Assembly (NCBI RefSeq): GCF_013364275.1
Contig: NZ_CP054932.1
Span: forward strand, 4,154,001 to 4,218,000
Direction of reading: 5' to 3'
DNA length: 64,000 bases
DNA from: Actinomadura sp. NAK00032
Lineage (GTDB): Bacteria > Actinomycetota > Actinomycetes > Streptosporangiales > Streptosporangiaceae
A model generated the notes under the pieces. It made no database searches. It saw only the letters and a program-made list of their open reading frames with translations, and was not told the DNA's origin. A program made the translations under genes and the position numbers. Of the stretch, positions 15,714 through 23,857 are shown one piece after another. Position 1 is the first letter of the stretch, and each line of letters opens with the position of its first letter.

Positions 15714-17009
15714 ATGGGCATTCCGCACCTGTCGCGCCGTTCGTTCCTGACCGCCGTCTCCGCGGGCACCGTGGCGATCACCGCCGCGCCCCTCCTCGCC
15801 GCCTGCGGCGACGGCGACTCGGGGGGCGGCGGCAAGGTCACCATCGAGTGGATGGACATCGCCACCACCGAGCCGTCCAAGACGCTCTACCCGCAGATCG
15901 CCAAGGCGTACGAGGCCGCGCACCCGAACGTGCGGATCAAGCTCTCCAACCTGGAGAACGAGGCGTTCAAGTCGAAGATGACCGCGCTGACCGCCTCCGG
16001 GAAGCTGCCGGACATCTTCGTCACCTGGGGCGGCGGGGTCCTCAAGCAGCAGATCGACGCCGGCCTGGTCAAGGACGTCGGCTCCGACGGCTCCGCCATC
16101 CTGAACACGATGACGCCGGTGTCGCAGAAGCCCTACCAGTTCGACGGCAAGACCTACGCCATCCCGTACGACATGGGCGGCGTGGGCTTCTGGTACAACA
16201 AGGCCCTCTTCAGCAAGGCCGGCGTCAAGGACACCCCCAAGACCTGGACCGAGTACCTGGACGCCGTCCGCAAGCTCAAGGCCGCGGGGATCACCCCCAT
16301 CGCGGTCGCGGGCAAGGACAAGTGGCCCGAGATGTACTACTGGGCCTACCTCGCGATGCGCATCGGCGGCCTGCCCGCGCTGCAGCAGGCCGAGAAGGCC
16401 AACGACTTCGGCGGGGCCGGCTTCGTCTCCGCCGGCCAGAAGCTCAAGGAGCTCGCCGACCTGGACCCCTTCCAGAAGGGCTTCCAGAACGCCGGCTACG
16501 ACACGCCCGGCGGGCAGGCCGCGACCATGGGCGCCGGCAAGGCCGCCATGGAGCTGATGGGGCAGTGGGCGCCCGCGGTGCAGAAGGACGCCTCCGGCAA
16601 GGACCTGGGCGAGGACCTCGGCTGGTTCCCCTTCCCGAGCGTGGAGGGCGGCCAGGGCCAGGCGACCGAGGTGTTCGGCGGCGGCAACGGGCACGCGCTC
16701 AGCAAGGACGCGCCCAAGGAGGCCCTCGACTTCCTGGGCTTCCTGATGAACATGGAGAACGAGAAGAAGCTCGTCTCCTCCGGCGCGTTCATGCCGGTGG
16801 TGAAGGGCGCCGAGAGCGAGCTGGACAAGAACCGCAAGCTGGTCGCCGACGCGCTGAACAGCTCCACCGGGTTCCAGCTCTACCTCGACCAGGCGTTCCC
16901 GCCCGCGGTCGGCCAGGAGGTCAACGACAGCGTGGCGGCGCTGATCGGCGGTAAGAAGACGCCCCAGCAGGTCACGGAGTCGGTCACCAAGGTGGCCAAG
17001 AGCCAATGA
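15714..17009 (+). CDS. Sugar ABC transporter substrate-binding lipoprotein (Tat type)
   Basis: A 431-residue extracellular solute-binding protein of family 1, the probable xylo-oligosaccharide receptor (BxlE-like). The signal sequence carries a twin-arginine motif (LSRRSFLTAV) and ends in a lipobox (LLAAC), so it should be exported folded and lipid-anchored. The mature protein has the typical two-lobed pattern (VTIEWMDIATTE at the start, DMGGVGFWYNKALF in the middle). The start has GGAGG 7 bases upstream. It is followed by two permeases with overlapping ends. No ATPase is encoded here, as in streptomycetes where a shared MsiK energises such importers. Confidence 0.93.
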   Translation: MGIPHLSRRSFLTAVSAGTVAITAAPLLAACGDGDSGGGGKVTIEWMDIATTEPSKTLYPQIAKAYEAAHPNVRIKLSNLENEAFKSKMTALTASGKLPDIFVTWGGGVLKQQIDAGLVKDVGSDGSAILNTMTPVSQKPYQFDGKTYAIPYDMGGVGFWYNKALFSKAGVKDTPKTWTEYLDAVRKLKAAGITPIAVAGKDKWPEMYYWAYLAMRIGGLPALQQAEKANDFGGAGFVSAGQKLKELADLDPFQKGFQNAGYDTPGGQAATMGAGKAAMELMGQWAPAVQKDASGKDLGEDLGWFPFPSVEGGQGQATEVFGGGNGHALSKDAPKEALDFLGFLMNMENEKKLVSSGAFMPVVKGAESELDKNRKLVADALNSSTGFQLYLDQAFPPAVGQEVNDSVAALIGGKKTPQQVTESVTKVAKSQ

Positions 17010-17998
17010 CCCTGTCCGCCACGACCGACGACCGGCCGCGGCACGCCGCTCGGGCCCCGCGCAGGCGGGGCCCGGAGGCGTCGGCGGGGGAGCGGCTGCG
17101 CGGCTGGGCGTCCAGCACCTGGTTCCTCCTGCCCGCCCTGCTGCTGTTCTTCCTCTTCGTCCTGATCCCGATCTTCGTCGCGTTCTACACGAGCTTCTTC
17201 CGCTGGGGCGGCTTCGGCTGGCCCGAGGACTTCACCGGCCTCGGCAACTACCGCAAGCTGGCCGACGACCCCGTGTTCCGCGGCGACCTGTGGCGCGGCC
17301 TGCTGATCATCGTGTTCTCGATCGCCGTCCAGCTGCCGATCGCGCTCGGCACCGCGGTCCTGCTGAACCAGCGGATGCGCGGCCGGGCGGTCTACCGGGC
17401 GATCTTCTTCGCGCCCTACATCCTGTCCGAGGTGATCGCGGGCGTCCTGTTCGGCATCATCTTCCTGCCGGGCACCGGGCTCGCCGACAAGCTCGTCGGG
17501 GACCTGCCGCTGCTCGGCGACCTCGCCGGCCGGTGGTTCGCCGACCCCGACACCGCGCTGCCCACCCTGTTCGCCGTCATGACGTGGAAGTACTTCGGCT
17601 TCCACATGATGATCTACCTCGCCGGGCTGCAGGGCATCCCGACGGAGGTCCTGGAGGCCGCCTCGATCGACGGGGCCGGCCCCTGGCGGCGGTTCCGCAG
17701 CGTCACGCTGCCGCTGCTCGGCCCGACGCTGCGCATCAGCGTGTTCCTGTCCGTCATCGGCTCCCTCCAGTTGTTCGACCTCGTGTGGGTCACCACGACG
17801 GGAGGGCCGACGCACTCCACGGAGACGATGGCCGTCACCATGTTCCAGTTCGGCTTCAAGCGCTACCAGATGGGCTACGCGAGCGCGATCAGCGTCGCCA
17901 TGTTCCTCATCTGCATGGTGTTCTCCCTGCTGTACCAGCGCTACGCGCTGCGCCGCGACCTGCAGGGCGCGGTCACCAACGCGGGAGGCCGCCGATGA
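17006..17998 (+). CDS. Sugar ABC transporter permease, MalF type
   Basis: A 330-residue inner-membrane permease with six predicted helices. The first begins after a basic N-terminus (WFLLPALLLFFLFVLIPIFVA is the start of helix 1 and its flank). The EAA coupling loop is clear: EVLEAASIDGAGPWRRFRSV followed by TLPLLGP. It pairs with the next permease to form the channel for the sugar captured by the Tat lipoprotein. The ATG overlaps the binding-protein stop (ATGA) and its own stop overlaps the next start in the same way. Confidence 0.95.
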   Translation: MTLSATTDDRPRHAARAPRRRGPEASAGERLRGWASSTWFLLPALLLFFLFVLIPIFVAFYTSFFRWGGFGWPEDFTGLGNYRKLADDPVFRGDLWRGLLIIVFSIAVQLPIALGTAVLLNQRMRGRAVYRAIFFAPYILSEVIAGVLFGIIFLPGTGLADKLVGDLPLLGDLAGRWFADPDTALPTLFAVMTWKYFGFHMMIYLAGLQGIPTEVLEAASIDGAGPWRRFRSVTLPLLGPTLRISVFLSVIGSLQLFDLVWVTTTGGPTHSTETMAVTMFQFGFKRYQMGYASAISVAMFLICMVFSLLYQRYALRRDLQGAVTNAGGRR

Positions 17999-18837
17999 GA
18001 GCGGGCACCGCGGGCCGCGGCGCAGCGCGGAGCCTGTCCCGGCACACGCTGGTGTGGGTGCTCGGATCGTTCGTCGTCGTCCCCCTGCTGTACGCGGTGA
18101 TCTCCGGCTTCAAGACCACCGGCGACCTCACCGCGGACCCGCTGGGGCTCCCGCACCCGTGGAAGGTGTCGAACTACACCGGCATCCTGTCCTCCGGCGA
18201 CTTCTGGCGGCAGATCGCCAACAGCGTGCTGATCGCCGTCGCCACCACGGTGATCACGGTCGCGGTGTCGGCGCTGGCGGCGTTCGCGTTCGCCCGCTAC
18301 GCCTTCCGGGGCCGGGAGTTCTTCTTCACGCTGTTCGCGGCCGGGCTGATGTTCCCGCCCGCGGTGGCGGTGCTGCCGCTGTTCGTCCTGCTGCGCTCGT
18401 TCGGGCTGCTGGACAACCCGCTCGGCATCATCCTGCCGCAGGCCGCGTTCGCGCTGCCCATCACGATCATCATCCTGCGGTCCTTCTTCCGGACGATCCC
18501 CGGGGAGCTGGAGGAGGCCGCCATCATGGACGGCTGCTCGCGGTTCGGGTTCTTCTGGCGCATCCTGCTGCCGATGGCGCGGCCCGCCCTCGGCACCGTG
18601 TCCGTCCTCGCCATCGTGACGAGCTGGAACAACTTCTTCCTGCCGCTGCTGGTGCTCGCCGACCCGAAATGGCAGACGATCCCCGTCGGCATCCAGCAGT
18701 TCCAGGGGCAGTACTCGACGAACTACGCGCTCGTCATCGCCTACATCGTGCTGGCGATGGTCCCCGCGATCGCCTTCTACGCGCTCGCCGAGCGGCAGCT
18801 GATCGGAGGGCTCACCGCCGGCGCCACGAAGGGCTGA
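17995..18837 (+). CDS. Sugar ABC transporter permease, MalG type
   Basis: A 280-residue partner permease with six predicted helices and a canonical EAA loop (LEEAAIMDGCSRFGFFWRIL, then LPMARP). The C-terminus (YALAERQLIGGLTAGATKG) is the standard end of the MalG subfamily. It completes the importer; energising ATPase is presumed to be a distant MsiK-like protein. The true start is the ATG overlapping the preceding TGA; the longer open frame upstream is a shadow of the first permease. A hairpin terminator follows 15 bases later. Confidence 0.95.
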   Translation: MRAGTAGRGAARSLSRHTLVWVLGSFVVVPLLYAVISGFKTTGDLTADPLGLPHPWKVSNYTGILSSGDFWRQIANSVLIAVATTVITVAVSALAAFAFARYAFRGREFFFTLFAAGLMFPPAVAVLPLFVLLRSFGLLDNPLGIILPQAAFALPITIIILRSFFRTIPGELEEAAIMDGCSRFGFFWRILLPMARPALGTVSVLAIVTSWNNFFLPLLVLADPKWQTIPVGIQQFQGQYSTNYALVIAYIVLAMVPAIAFYALAERQLIGGLTAGATKG

Positions 18838-18852
18838 CCCCGCAGCGAGGCA

Positions 18853-18878
18853 CGGCCCGGACGACGCCGTCCGGGCCG
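18853..18878 (+). terminator. Hairpin terminator after the sugar importer operon
   Basis: CGGCCCGGAC (18853-18862) pairs perfectly with GTCCGGGCCG (18869-18878) around a 6-base loop. It closes the importer operon and separates it from the LPMO gene. Confidence 0.7.
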
Positions 18879-18904
18879 TATGGTCCTGCCGTCGCACCCC
18901 CTCG

Positions 18905-18921
18905 ATGAAAGGGTGAAAGGA
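18905..18921 (+). promoter_or_regulatory. Direct TGAAAGG repeats upstream of the LPMO gene
   Basis: ATGAAAGG and GTGAAAGGA lie in tandem in the 118-base stretch between the terminator and the LPMO start. A similar pair (GTGAAA...GTGAAAGGA) appears on the minus strand upstream of the GH5 gene near 23672-23690. A shared activator or extracytoplasmic-type promoter element is possible. A -10-like TAGCGT follows at 18949-18954. Confidence 0.3.
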
Positions 18922-18996
18922 CCGTTCCGGGCCCCGCGGGCGCGGAGCTAGCGTCCGCCTGGACAGGACTCTCCTCGGCCCGTGGACGGGAGGACG

Positions 18997-20073
18997 ATGG
19001 GAAAGCGACGACGAAGAGCGCTGGCGGCGGGGGCGGTACTCGGCCCCGCCATGCTGGCGGGCGCCCTGATCACGGCCGTGCCGGCGTCCGCGCACGGTGC
19101 GATGATGGTGCCGGGCAGCCGCACGTACCTGTGCTGGAAGGACGGGCTGACCTCGACCGGCCAGATCGTCCCGCACAACCCCGCGTGCGCGGCGGCCATC
19201 GCGCAGAGCGGCAGCACCTCGCTGTACAACTGGTTCGCGGTGCTCCGCTCGGACGGCGCGGGCCGCACCCGCGGCTTCATCCCCGACGGGGAGCTGTGCA
19301 GCGGCGGCGCGGTCGTGTACGACTTCAGCGGCTACGACCTGGCCCGCGACGACTGGCCGGTCACGCACCTGACGTCCGGCGCGGACATCGAGTTCCGGTA
19401 CAACAAGTGGGCGGCCCACCCCGGAACGTTCCGCACCTACATCACCAAGGACACCTGGAGCCCGACCCGCCCGCTCAGCTGGGACGACCTGGAGGACCAG
19501 CCGTTCTACAGCGCCACCGACCCGCCGAGCGTCGGCTCGCCCGGCAGCGAGGACGCCTACTACCACTGGAACGCCCGGCTCCCGTCCGGCAAGAGCGGCC
19601 GCCACATCATCTACACGGTGTGGCAGCGCTCGGACAGCAACGAGACGTTCTACGGCTGCTCCGACGTGGTGTTCGACGGCGGCAGCGGCGAGGTGACGGG
19701 CGTCGGCGAGGGCGACGGGGACCCGACCGACCCGCCCACCGACCCCACCGACCCGCCCGGCACGCCCGGCATGGTGTGCACCGCCGAGTACCGCTCCACC
19801 AACAGCTGGGGCGGCGGCTACCAGGGCGAGGTCAAGGTCACCAACACCGGCACGCTCCCGCTCAACGGCTGGATGGCCCACTTCACCTTCGCCAACGGCG
19901 AGACGGTCGGCAGCCTGTGGAACGGCACCTACACGCAGTCCGGTCCGGACGTCACGGTGAAGAACGCGGGCTGGAACGGCTCGCTGGCCGTCGGCGCCTC
20001 GACGACGTTCGGGTTCACCGCGAACGCTCCCGGTTCCGCGACCGACCTCGAACCGCACTGCATGACCTCCTGA
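18997..20073 (+). CDS. AA10 lytic polysaccharide monooxygenase with CBM2
   Basis: Secreted copper enzyme that cleaves crystalline cellulose (or chitin) oxidatively and boosts the neighbouring cellulases. The 358-residue precursor has a signal peptide cut after ASA. This exposes His33 as the N-terminal residue of the histidine brace (HGAMMVPG); the second brace residue is His124 (VTHLTSG) and the axial Phe is Phe218 (ETFYGCSDV). A PTDPP-type linker (about 233-252) leads to a C-terminal CBM2 that binds crystalline cellulose. The start is the ATG preceded by GGGAGG; a GTG 15 bases upstream is less likely. It resembles the larger Streptomyces cellulose-active AA10 enzymes. Confidence 0.95.
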   Translation: MGKRRRRALAAGAVLGPAMLAGALITAVPASAHGAMMVPGSRTYLCWKDGLTSTGQIVPHNPACAAAIAQSGSTSLYNWFAVLRSDGAGRTRGFIPDGELCSGGAVVYDFSGYDLARDDWPVTHLTSGADIEFRYNKWAAHPGTFRTYITKDTWSPTRPLSWDDLEDQPFYSATDPPSVGSPGSEDAYYHWNARLPSGKSGRHIIYTVWQRSDSNETFYGCSDVVFDGGSGEVTGVGEGDGDPTDPPTDPTDPPGTPGMVCTAEYRSTNSWGGGYQGEVKVTNTGTLPLNGWMAHFTFANGETVGSLWNGTYTQSGPDVTVKNAGWNGSLAVGASTTFGFTANAPGSATDLEPHCMTS

Positions 20074-20074
20074 C

Positions 20075-20123
20075 GGCTCCCGGCAGAACAGGCTCCCGAC
20101 AGAACACCGCTCCCGACAGAACA
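20075..20123. repeat. Three tandem 16-17-base repeats after the LPMO gene
   Basis: The unit GGCTCCCGRCAGAACA occurs three times in a row (20075-20090, 20091-20106 and a 17-base variant at 20107-20123), starting directly after the stop codon. Function unknown; it precedes two terminator hairpins. A separate 12-base tandem duplication, GCGGTACAAGGA, lies at 20205-20228. Confidence 0.7.
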
Positions 20124-20159
20124 CGGCCCGCGGCGTCCGGCAGGGGACGCCGCGGGCCG
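20124..20159. terminator. First terminator hairpin between LPMO and GH6 genes
   Basis: A perfect 15-base-pair stem (20124-20138 with 20145-20159, CGGCCCGCGGCGTCC in the left arm) encloses a 6-base loop. It has no T-run. Placed between convergent genes, it could act on both strands. Confidence 0.7.
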
Positions 20160-20230
20160 CTCCCGTTCCGGCCGGCGCGCGGTTCCCGCGGCACAGGGGT
20201 TTCCGCGGTACAAGGAGCGGTACAAGGAGA

Positions 20231-20265
20231 GGCCCCGTGACCGGGAGCGGGTCACGGGGCCTTTT
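20231..20265 (+). terminator. Strong intrinsic terminator with T-tract
   Basis: GGCCCCGTGACC (20231-20242) pairs perfectly with GGTCACGGGGCC (20250-20261) around a 7-base loop and is followed by TTTT. It is the most classical terminator of the window. It ends plus-strand transcription from the LPMO gene 14 bases before the convergent GH6 stop. Confidence 0.85.
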
Positions 20266-20279
20266 CCTGGAGGGGCCGG

Positions 20280-22016
20280 TTACTGGACGGGCGGGTAGGC
20301 GTTCCGCAGCAGCTCCTGGAACTGCGCGGAGAACCAGTGCCCGGACAGCGGCGCGTCCGGCAGGGCGCCGCTCATGTGGTTGTTGTTGCGCGGGTTGCCG
20401 GTGTACGTCGGGTCGCACATCCGGTCGAAGCCCTTGCCCTCGTCGTTCGGGATCTCCGAGCTGGCGCCGTCGGACTCGCCCGGGGGCTTGATCCACACGT
20501 ACGCGTCGATGCCGGCCGCGGGCGCGGCCTTCGGCCGCTCACCGAGGCCCGCCCCGGCCTGGTTGCACCAGTTGCCGAGGTGGATGCGGCGGTCGATGCG
20601 GCCGCCGTCGACGTAGGCGTTGACGTCCGTCTGCGGGCCGGGGCCGGTCGGGCGCTCGGTGCCGCCCCAGCCGTTGCGGCTGGTGTCGATGAGCATGCCG
20701 ATGCCGGAGTCGAAGCCCTTGCTGATCAGCTCCTGCCGGAACGCCTGCGCGTAGGACTGCTCGTCCACGTACCGGTTCCAGTCGACCCACGAGGACTGGC
20801 GGACGGACGTGCCGTTCACCGAGTCGTTGATCGTGAAGTAGGGCTCCTTCAGCGCGCCGTAGTTGGCGGTGTTGGTGATGAAGCCGGCGACGTTGCTCTT
20901 CGAGCCGGACATGTCGGCGGTGTCGGCGAGCAGCTGCGCGGTCGGGCCGAAGTTGTCGTCCCAGCCGATCCAGCCGTGGTGGCCGATGTCGATGTAGTTG
21001 TAGACGTTCGACAGCGCGCCGAGCTTCTGCAGCGCGTAGGCGATGCCCTTCTCGTAGTTGCCGTTCGCCTTCATGACGTCGCAGTTCTCGGTGGCGGTCG
21101 GCCGGTCGCCCGCGTTGGTGATCAGGTTCGGCAGCGAGTCGATCTCCACGACCGTGACGACCCGCAGGTCGGCGTACTTGGCGTCGCCGAGGATGTCCGC
21201 GATCGGGTCGATGAACTCGGTCTTGTACCGGTCGAGGTCGTTCGGGCCGAGCTCGCCGTTGGACGCCAGCGCGGAGCAGTCGCGGCCGGGCAGGTCGTAG
21301 ACGACGAGCTGGATCACCCCGGCGCCCTGGGACAGCGCCTCGTCGAGGTGGTCGCGCAGGCCCATGCCGCCGTTCACGCCGTTGATCGCCGCGATCCGGT
21401 CCAGCCACACGCCGGTCGGCTGGTCGGAAATCGCGCTCCCGCCGGGCTCGGCGGCGGCGTTGGCGGACCACTCCGGGTTCACGTAGACCTTCGCCCCCGA
21501 GTACGGGTTGTCGGCGCGGTCACCGGCCGGCGGGTCGGTCGGCGGGTCCGTCGGCGTCGTCGGCGGGTCGGTGGGGCCGCCCGTCGACCCGTCGCACACG
21601 GTGCCGTTCAGCGTGAACCGGGTGGGTGCCTGGTTCGAGCCGGAGTAGGTGCCCTGGAAGCCCGGGGTGGCGGAGGCGTTCGAGGCCAGCGTCCCGCCCC
21701 AGCTGGGGTTCTTCACGGTGACGTGCTTGCCGGACTGGGCGAACGTCCCGTTCCATCCGTTGGTCACCTGCTGGTTGCCGGCGAAGTCCCACTCCAGCGT
21801 CCAGTTGCTGAGGGCGTCGCCGAGGTTGGTGACCTTCACGTTGGCGGTGAAGCCGGTGCCCCAGTCGTTGGCGGTGTACTCGACGGTGCAGCCGGCGGCC
21901 GCGCTGGCCTGGGCCTGGGCCAGCGCGACCGTGCCTGAGGCGAGCAGGACGGCCGCCGCTCCGGCGGCCGCGCCGCGGCGGGCGCCGGGCCTCCTGCGCG
22001 CAGGGGGGTGCTTCAT
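20280..22016 (-). CDS. GH6 cellobiohydrolase with N-terminal CBM2
   Basis: A 578-residue secreted cellulase that releases cellobiose from non-reducing chain ends. The signal peptide ends around ASAAA, followed by CBM2 (about 40-145, CTVEYTANDWGTGFTANV), a PTDPP linker (about 148-170) and the GH6 domain. Catalytic residues are visible as Asp241 (VVYDLPGRD) and Asp293 (VVEIDSLPN). The extended loops and total length resemble Thermobifida Cel6B-type exo-enzymes more than short endoglucanases. The ribosome site is GGAGGAGA. It follows the GH5 gene by 49 bases on the same strand, so the CelR box ahead of GH5 should control both. Confidence 0.95.
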   Translation of the reverse strand: MKHPPARRRPGARRGAAAGAAAVLLASGTVALAQAQASAAAGCTVEYTANDWGTGFTANVKVTNLGDALSNWTLEWDFAGNQQVTNGWNGTFAQSGKHVTVKNPSWGGTLASNASATPGFQGTYSGSNQAPTRFTLNGTVCDGSTGGPTDPPTTPTDPPTDPPAGDRADNPYSGAKVYVNPEWSANAAAEPGGSAISDQPTGVWLDRIAAINGVNGGMGLRDHLDEALSQGAGVIQLVVYDLPGRDCSALASNGELGPNDLDRYKTEFIDPIADILGDAKYADLRVVTVVEIDSLPNLITNAGDRPTATENCDVMKANGNYEKGIAYALQKLGALSNVYNYIDIGHHGWIGWDDNFGPTAQLLADTADMSGSKSNVAGFITNTANYGALKEPYFTINDSVNGTSVRQSSWVDWNRYVDEQSYAQAFRQELISKGFDSGIGMLIDTSRNGWGGTERPTGPGPQTDVNAYVDGGRIDRRIHLGNWCNQAGAGLGERPKAAPAAGIDAYVWIKPPGESDGASSEIPNDEGKGFDRMCDPTYTGNPRNNNHMSGALPDAPLSGHWFSAQFQELLRNAYPPVQ

Positions 22017-22065
22017 GCGGGTCTCTCCTCCATCTGGTTGGGGTGGGCGTGTTGCGGGCGGTGGG

Positions 22066-23565
22066 TCAGGGGGCGGACCGCAGGTGGTCGCGGAGCCCGG
22101 CTCCGTACGCGGTCGGGGTGCCGTCGTAGGAGCTGATCAGGGAGGGGCCGCTGGAGCAGTCCCAGGTGTTCCACGTCCAGCCCAGGTAGGACGCGGCGTG
22201 CGCGTCGAGCCAGGCCATCAGCGTGTCGACGTAGCCGTGGCCGCAGGTGTTCTCACCGATCTCGCCGGCGACGAGCGGCACCGCGGCGGCGACGGGCGCG
22301 AGCTGCCGCTCCCAGCAGGACGCGTCCGCGCAGTAGTTGAAGTTGTAGGAGTGCCAGGCCGCCGCGAGGTTGCCGGCCGGGTCGGACGGCTTCAGCGCGA
22401 GCCACTGCGACAGGTCGTTGGAGTAGCTGCTGCCCGCCACCATCACGACGTTCGCGGCGCCCGTGGAGCGGACGGCGTCGAGGAGGTCCTGCATGCCGGC
22501 GGCCTCGTAGGTCAGGCCGGTGCAGTCCGCGCCGCCGTCCCGCCAGCACTTCCACGACTGGGCGTAGTCCATGACCTGCAAGTTGTTCGGATACGGCTCG
22601 TTGAACAGGTCGAATACGACGGCCGTGTCGCCCTTGTAGGCGGCGGCGACCTGCCGCCAGAACTCGGGCGCGTATTCGGCGTCCGGCATCGGTTTCTGGC
22701 ATTCGGCGGCGGCGGTGTCACAATGGTTGTCATTGCCGGTCCACAGCCCATGGCTCCAATGCAGCTCCAGAATGGGCGTGAGGCCGTTCTCTTCGAGAAG
22801 GCCGACGTAGTCGTGCACCGCGTTCCGGTACGCGGCGCCGCGGTGGGCCGGGTCGACGTTGTCCAGCCCCAGCCAGCAGTCGGAGTTCAGCGGCACCCGG
22901 ACGGCGTTGGCGTTCCAGCCCCGGATGGCGGCGACCGAGGCCGCGTCCATCGGTCCGTCCCAGATGCCGTTGCCCTGGACGCAGGCGAACTCGCCGCCGG
23001 ACCGGTTCACCCCGCGCAGCCGGACGGTGTTCCCGGAGGCGTCGGTGAAGGCGTTGCCGGTGACCTTCAGCTCCGGCGCCGGCCCGCCGGGCGGGGGAGT
23101 GGTGGGCGGCGTCGTCGGCGGGTCGGTCGGCCCGGTGCCGCCGTCGCAGGCCGTGCCGTTGACCTCGAAGCCGGTGGGGTCGGCGTTGGTGCCGCTGTAG
23201 GCGAACTGGGCTCCGGCCTGGACGGACGCGCCGGTCGCGAGGGAGCCGTTCCAGCTCTCGTTCTGAACGGTGACGGTCGCGCCGGACTGCGACCAGCGGC
23301 CGTTCCAGCCGTTCGCCAGCCGCTGGTTCCCCGTGTAGGAGTACGCCAGCGTCCAGCCGGTGACGCCCGGGCCGCGGTTGGTGATCGTGACGGCGGCCGT
23401 GAAGCCCGTGCCCCAGTCGTTGACGGTGTAGGCGACCTCGCAGGCGACGGCGGCACGGGCCGGCGTCGCGCCGAGCACGCCGCCGGCGGCGGCGAGCGAA
23501 CCCGCCGCGCACAGCGCGCCGGTCAGGGCGGCCGCCGCGGCGGTGCGCGGGGAAGGCGATCTCAT
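22066..23565 (-). CDS. GH5 endoglucanase with N-terminal CBM2
   Basis: A 499-residue secreted endo-beta-1,4-glucanase. The signal peptide ends with ATPARA. CBM2 (about residues 40-142) and a Thr/Pro linker are followed by the GH5 barrel with acid/base Glu323 (FDLFNEPYP) and nucleophile Glu435 (LVAGEIGEN). The start is the ATG at 23565, which begins a proper signal peptide. The open frame runs a further 38 codons upstream, but that stretch contains the perfect CelR operator and cannot sensibly be coding. The ribosome site is weak. It is the first gene of a GH5-GH6 operon, divergent from the celR-like gene. Confidence 0.94.
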   Translation of the reverse strand: MRSPSPRTAAAAALTGALCAAGSLAAAGGVLGATPARAAVACEVAYTVNDWGTGFTAAVTITNRGPGVTGWTLAYSYTGNQRLANGWNGRWSQSGATVTVQNESWNGSLATGASVQAGAQFAYSGTNADPTGFEVNGTACDGGTGPTDPPTTPPTTPPPGGPAPELKVTGNAFTDASGNTVRLRGVNRSGGEFACVQGNGIWDGPMDAASVAAIRGWNANAVRVPLNSDCWLGLDNVDPAHRGAAYRNAVHDYVGLLEENGLTPILELHWSHGLWTGNDNHCDTAAAECQKPMPDAEYAPEFWRQVAAAYKGDTAVVFDLFNEPYPNNLQVMDYAQSWKCWRDGGADCTGLTYEAAGMQDLLDAVRSTGAANVVMVAGSSYSNDLSQWLALKPSDPAGNLAAAWHSYNFNYCADASCWERQLAPVAAAVPLVAGEIGENTCGHGYVDTLMAWLDAHAASYLGWTWNTWDCSSGPSLISSYDGTPTAYGAGLRDHLRSAP

Positions 23566-23598
23566 CGGAACTCGGCTTTCACGTCGGAACATTTCGCT

Positions 23599-23612
23599 TG
23601 GGAGCGCTCCCA
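23599..23612. promoter_or_regulatory. CelR/CebR operator TGGGAGCGCTCCCA (GH5 side)
   Basis: A perfect 14-base palindrome identical to the CebR/CelR operator known from streptomycetes and Thermobifida. It lies 34 bases upstream of the GH5 ATG on the minus strand. It should repress the GH5-GH6 operon until cellobiose is present. Confidence 0.93.
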
Positions 23613-23649
23613 CTCCTGGACTGCGGTGAACGTAGAACGCGCCGGACGC

Positions 23650-23673
23650 GGTATGGAACCCCTGTTCCATTCC
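23650..23673. promoter_or_regulatory. Unassigned 24-base dyad between GH5 and celR-like gene
   Basis: ATGGAAC (23653-23659) and GTTCCAT (23664-23670) are perfect inverted repeats around a 4-base centre, with GG/CC extending the symmetry beyond one mismatch. It is not a CelR box. Its position upstream of the GH5 operator suggests a second regulator of the cellulase operon. Confidence 0.45.
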
Positions 23674-23753
23674 TTTCACGAATTTTCACGGCGGTTCGCG
23701 CGCGCGGTGAGGGGCGGGGGAGCCATTCCATGAATCCGGGTGGCCTGTGACCC

Positions 23754-23796
23754 TTGACACAATCGGCGTCCGACCGGATTCTTGGGAGCGCTCCCA
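23754..23796 (+). promoter_or_regulatory. celR promoter with overlapping CelR box
   Basis: A consensus -35 TTGACA (23754-23759) is followed after 17 bases by a weak -10 GATTCT (23777-23782). The second perfect operator TGGGAGCGCTCCCA occupies 23783-23796, covering the expected transcription start. This is a textbook layout for autorepression. Confidence 0.75.
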
Positions 23797-23857
23797 CTAC
23801 TCCCGACCCGGTCCCACCCCCGCGAAGGCCCGGGAACCCCCGAAGGGAGTGCTCAGC

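Noticed and set aside
19720..19770. Repetitive DNA in PTDPP-type linkers, also near 21530 and 23100
   Set aside because: These are coding Pro/Thr linkers between CBM2 and catalytic domains, not mobile or CRISPR repeats.
23566..23679. N-terminal extension of the GH5 protein
   Set aside because: It would place the perfect CelR operator inside coding sequence and precede the signal peptide by 38 residues.
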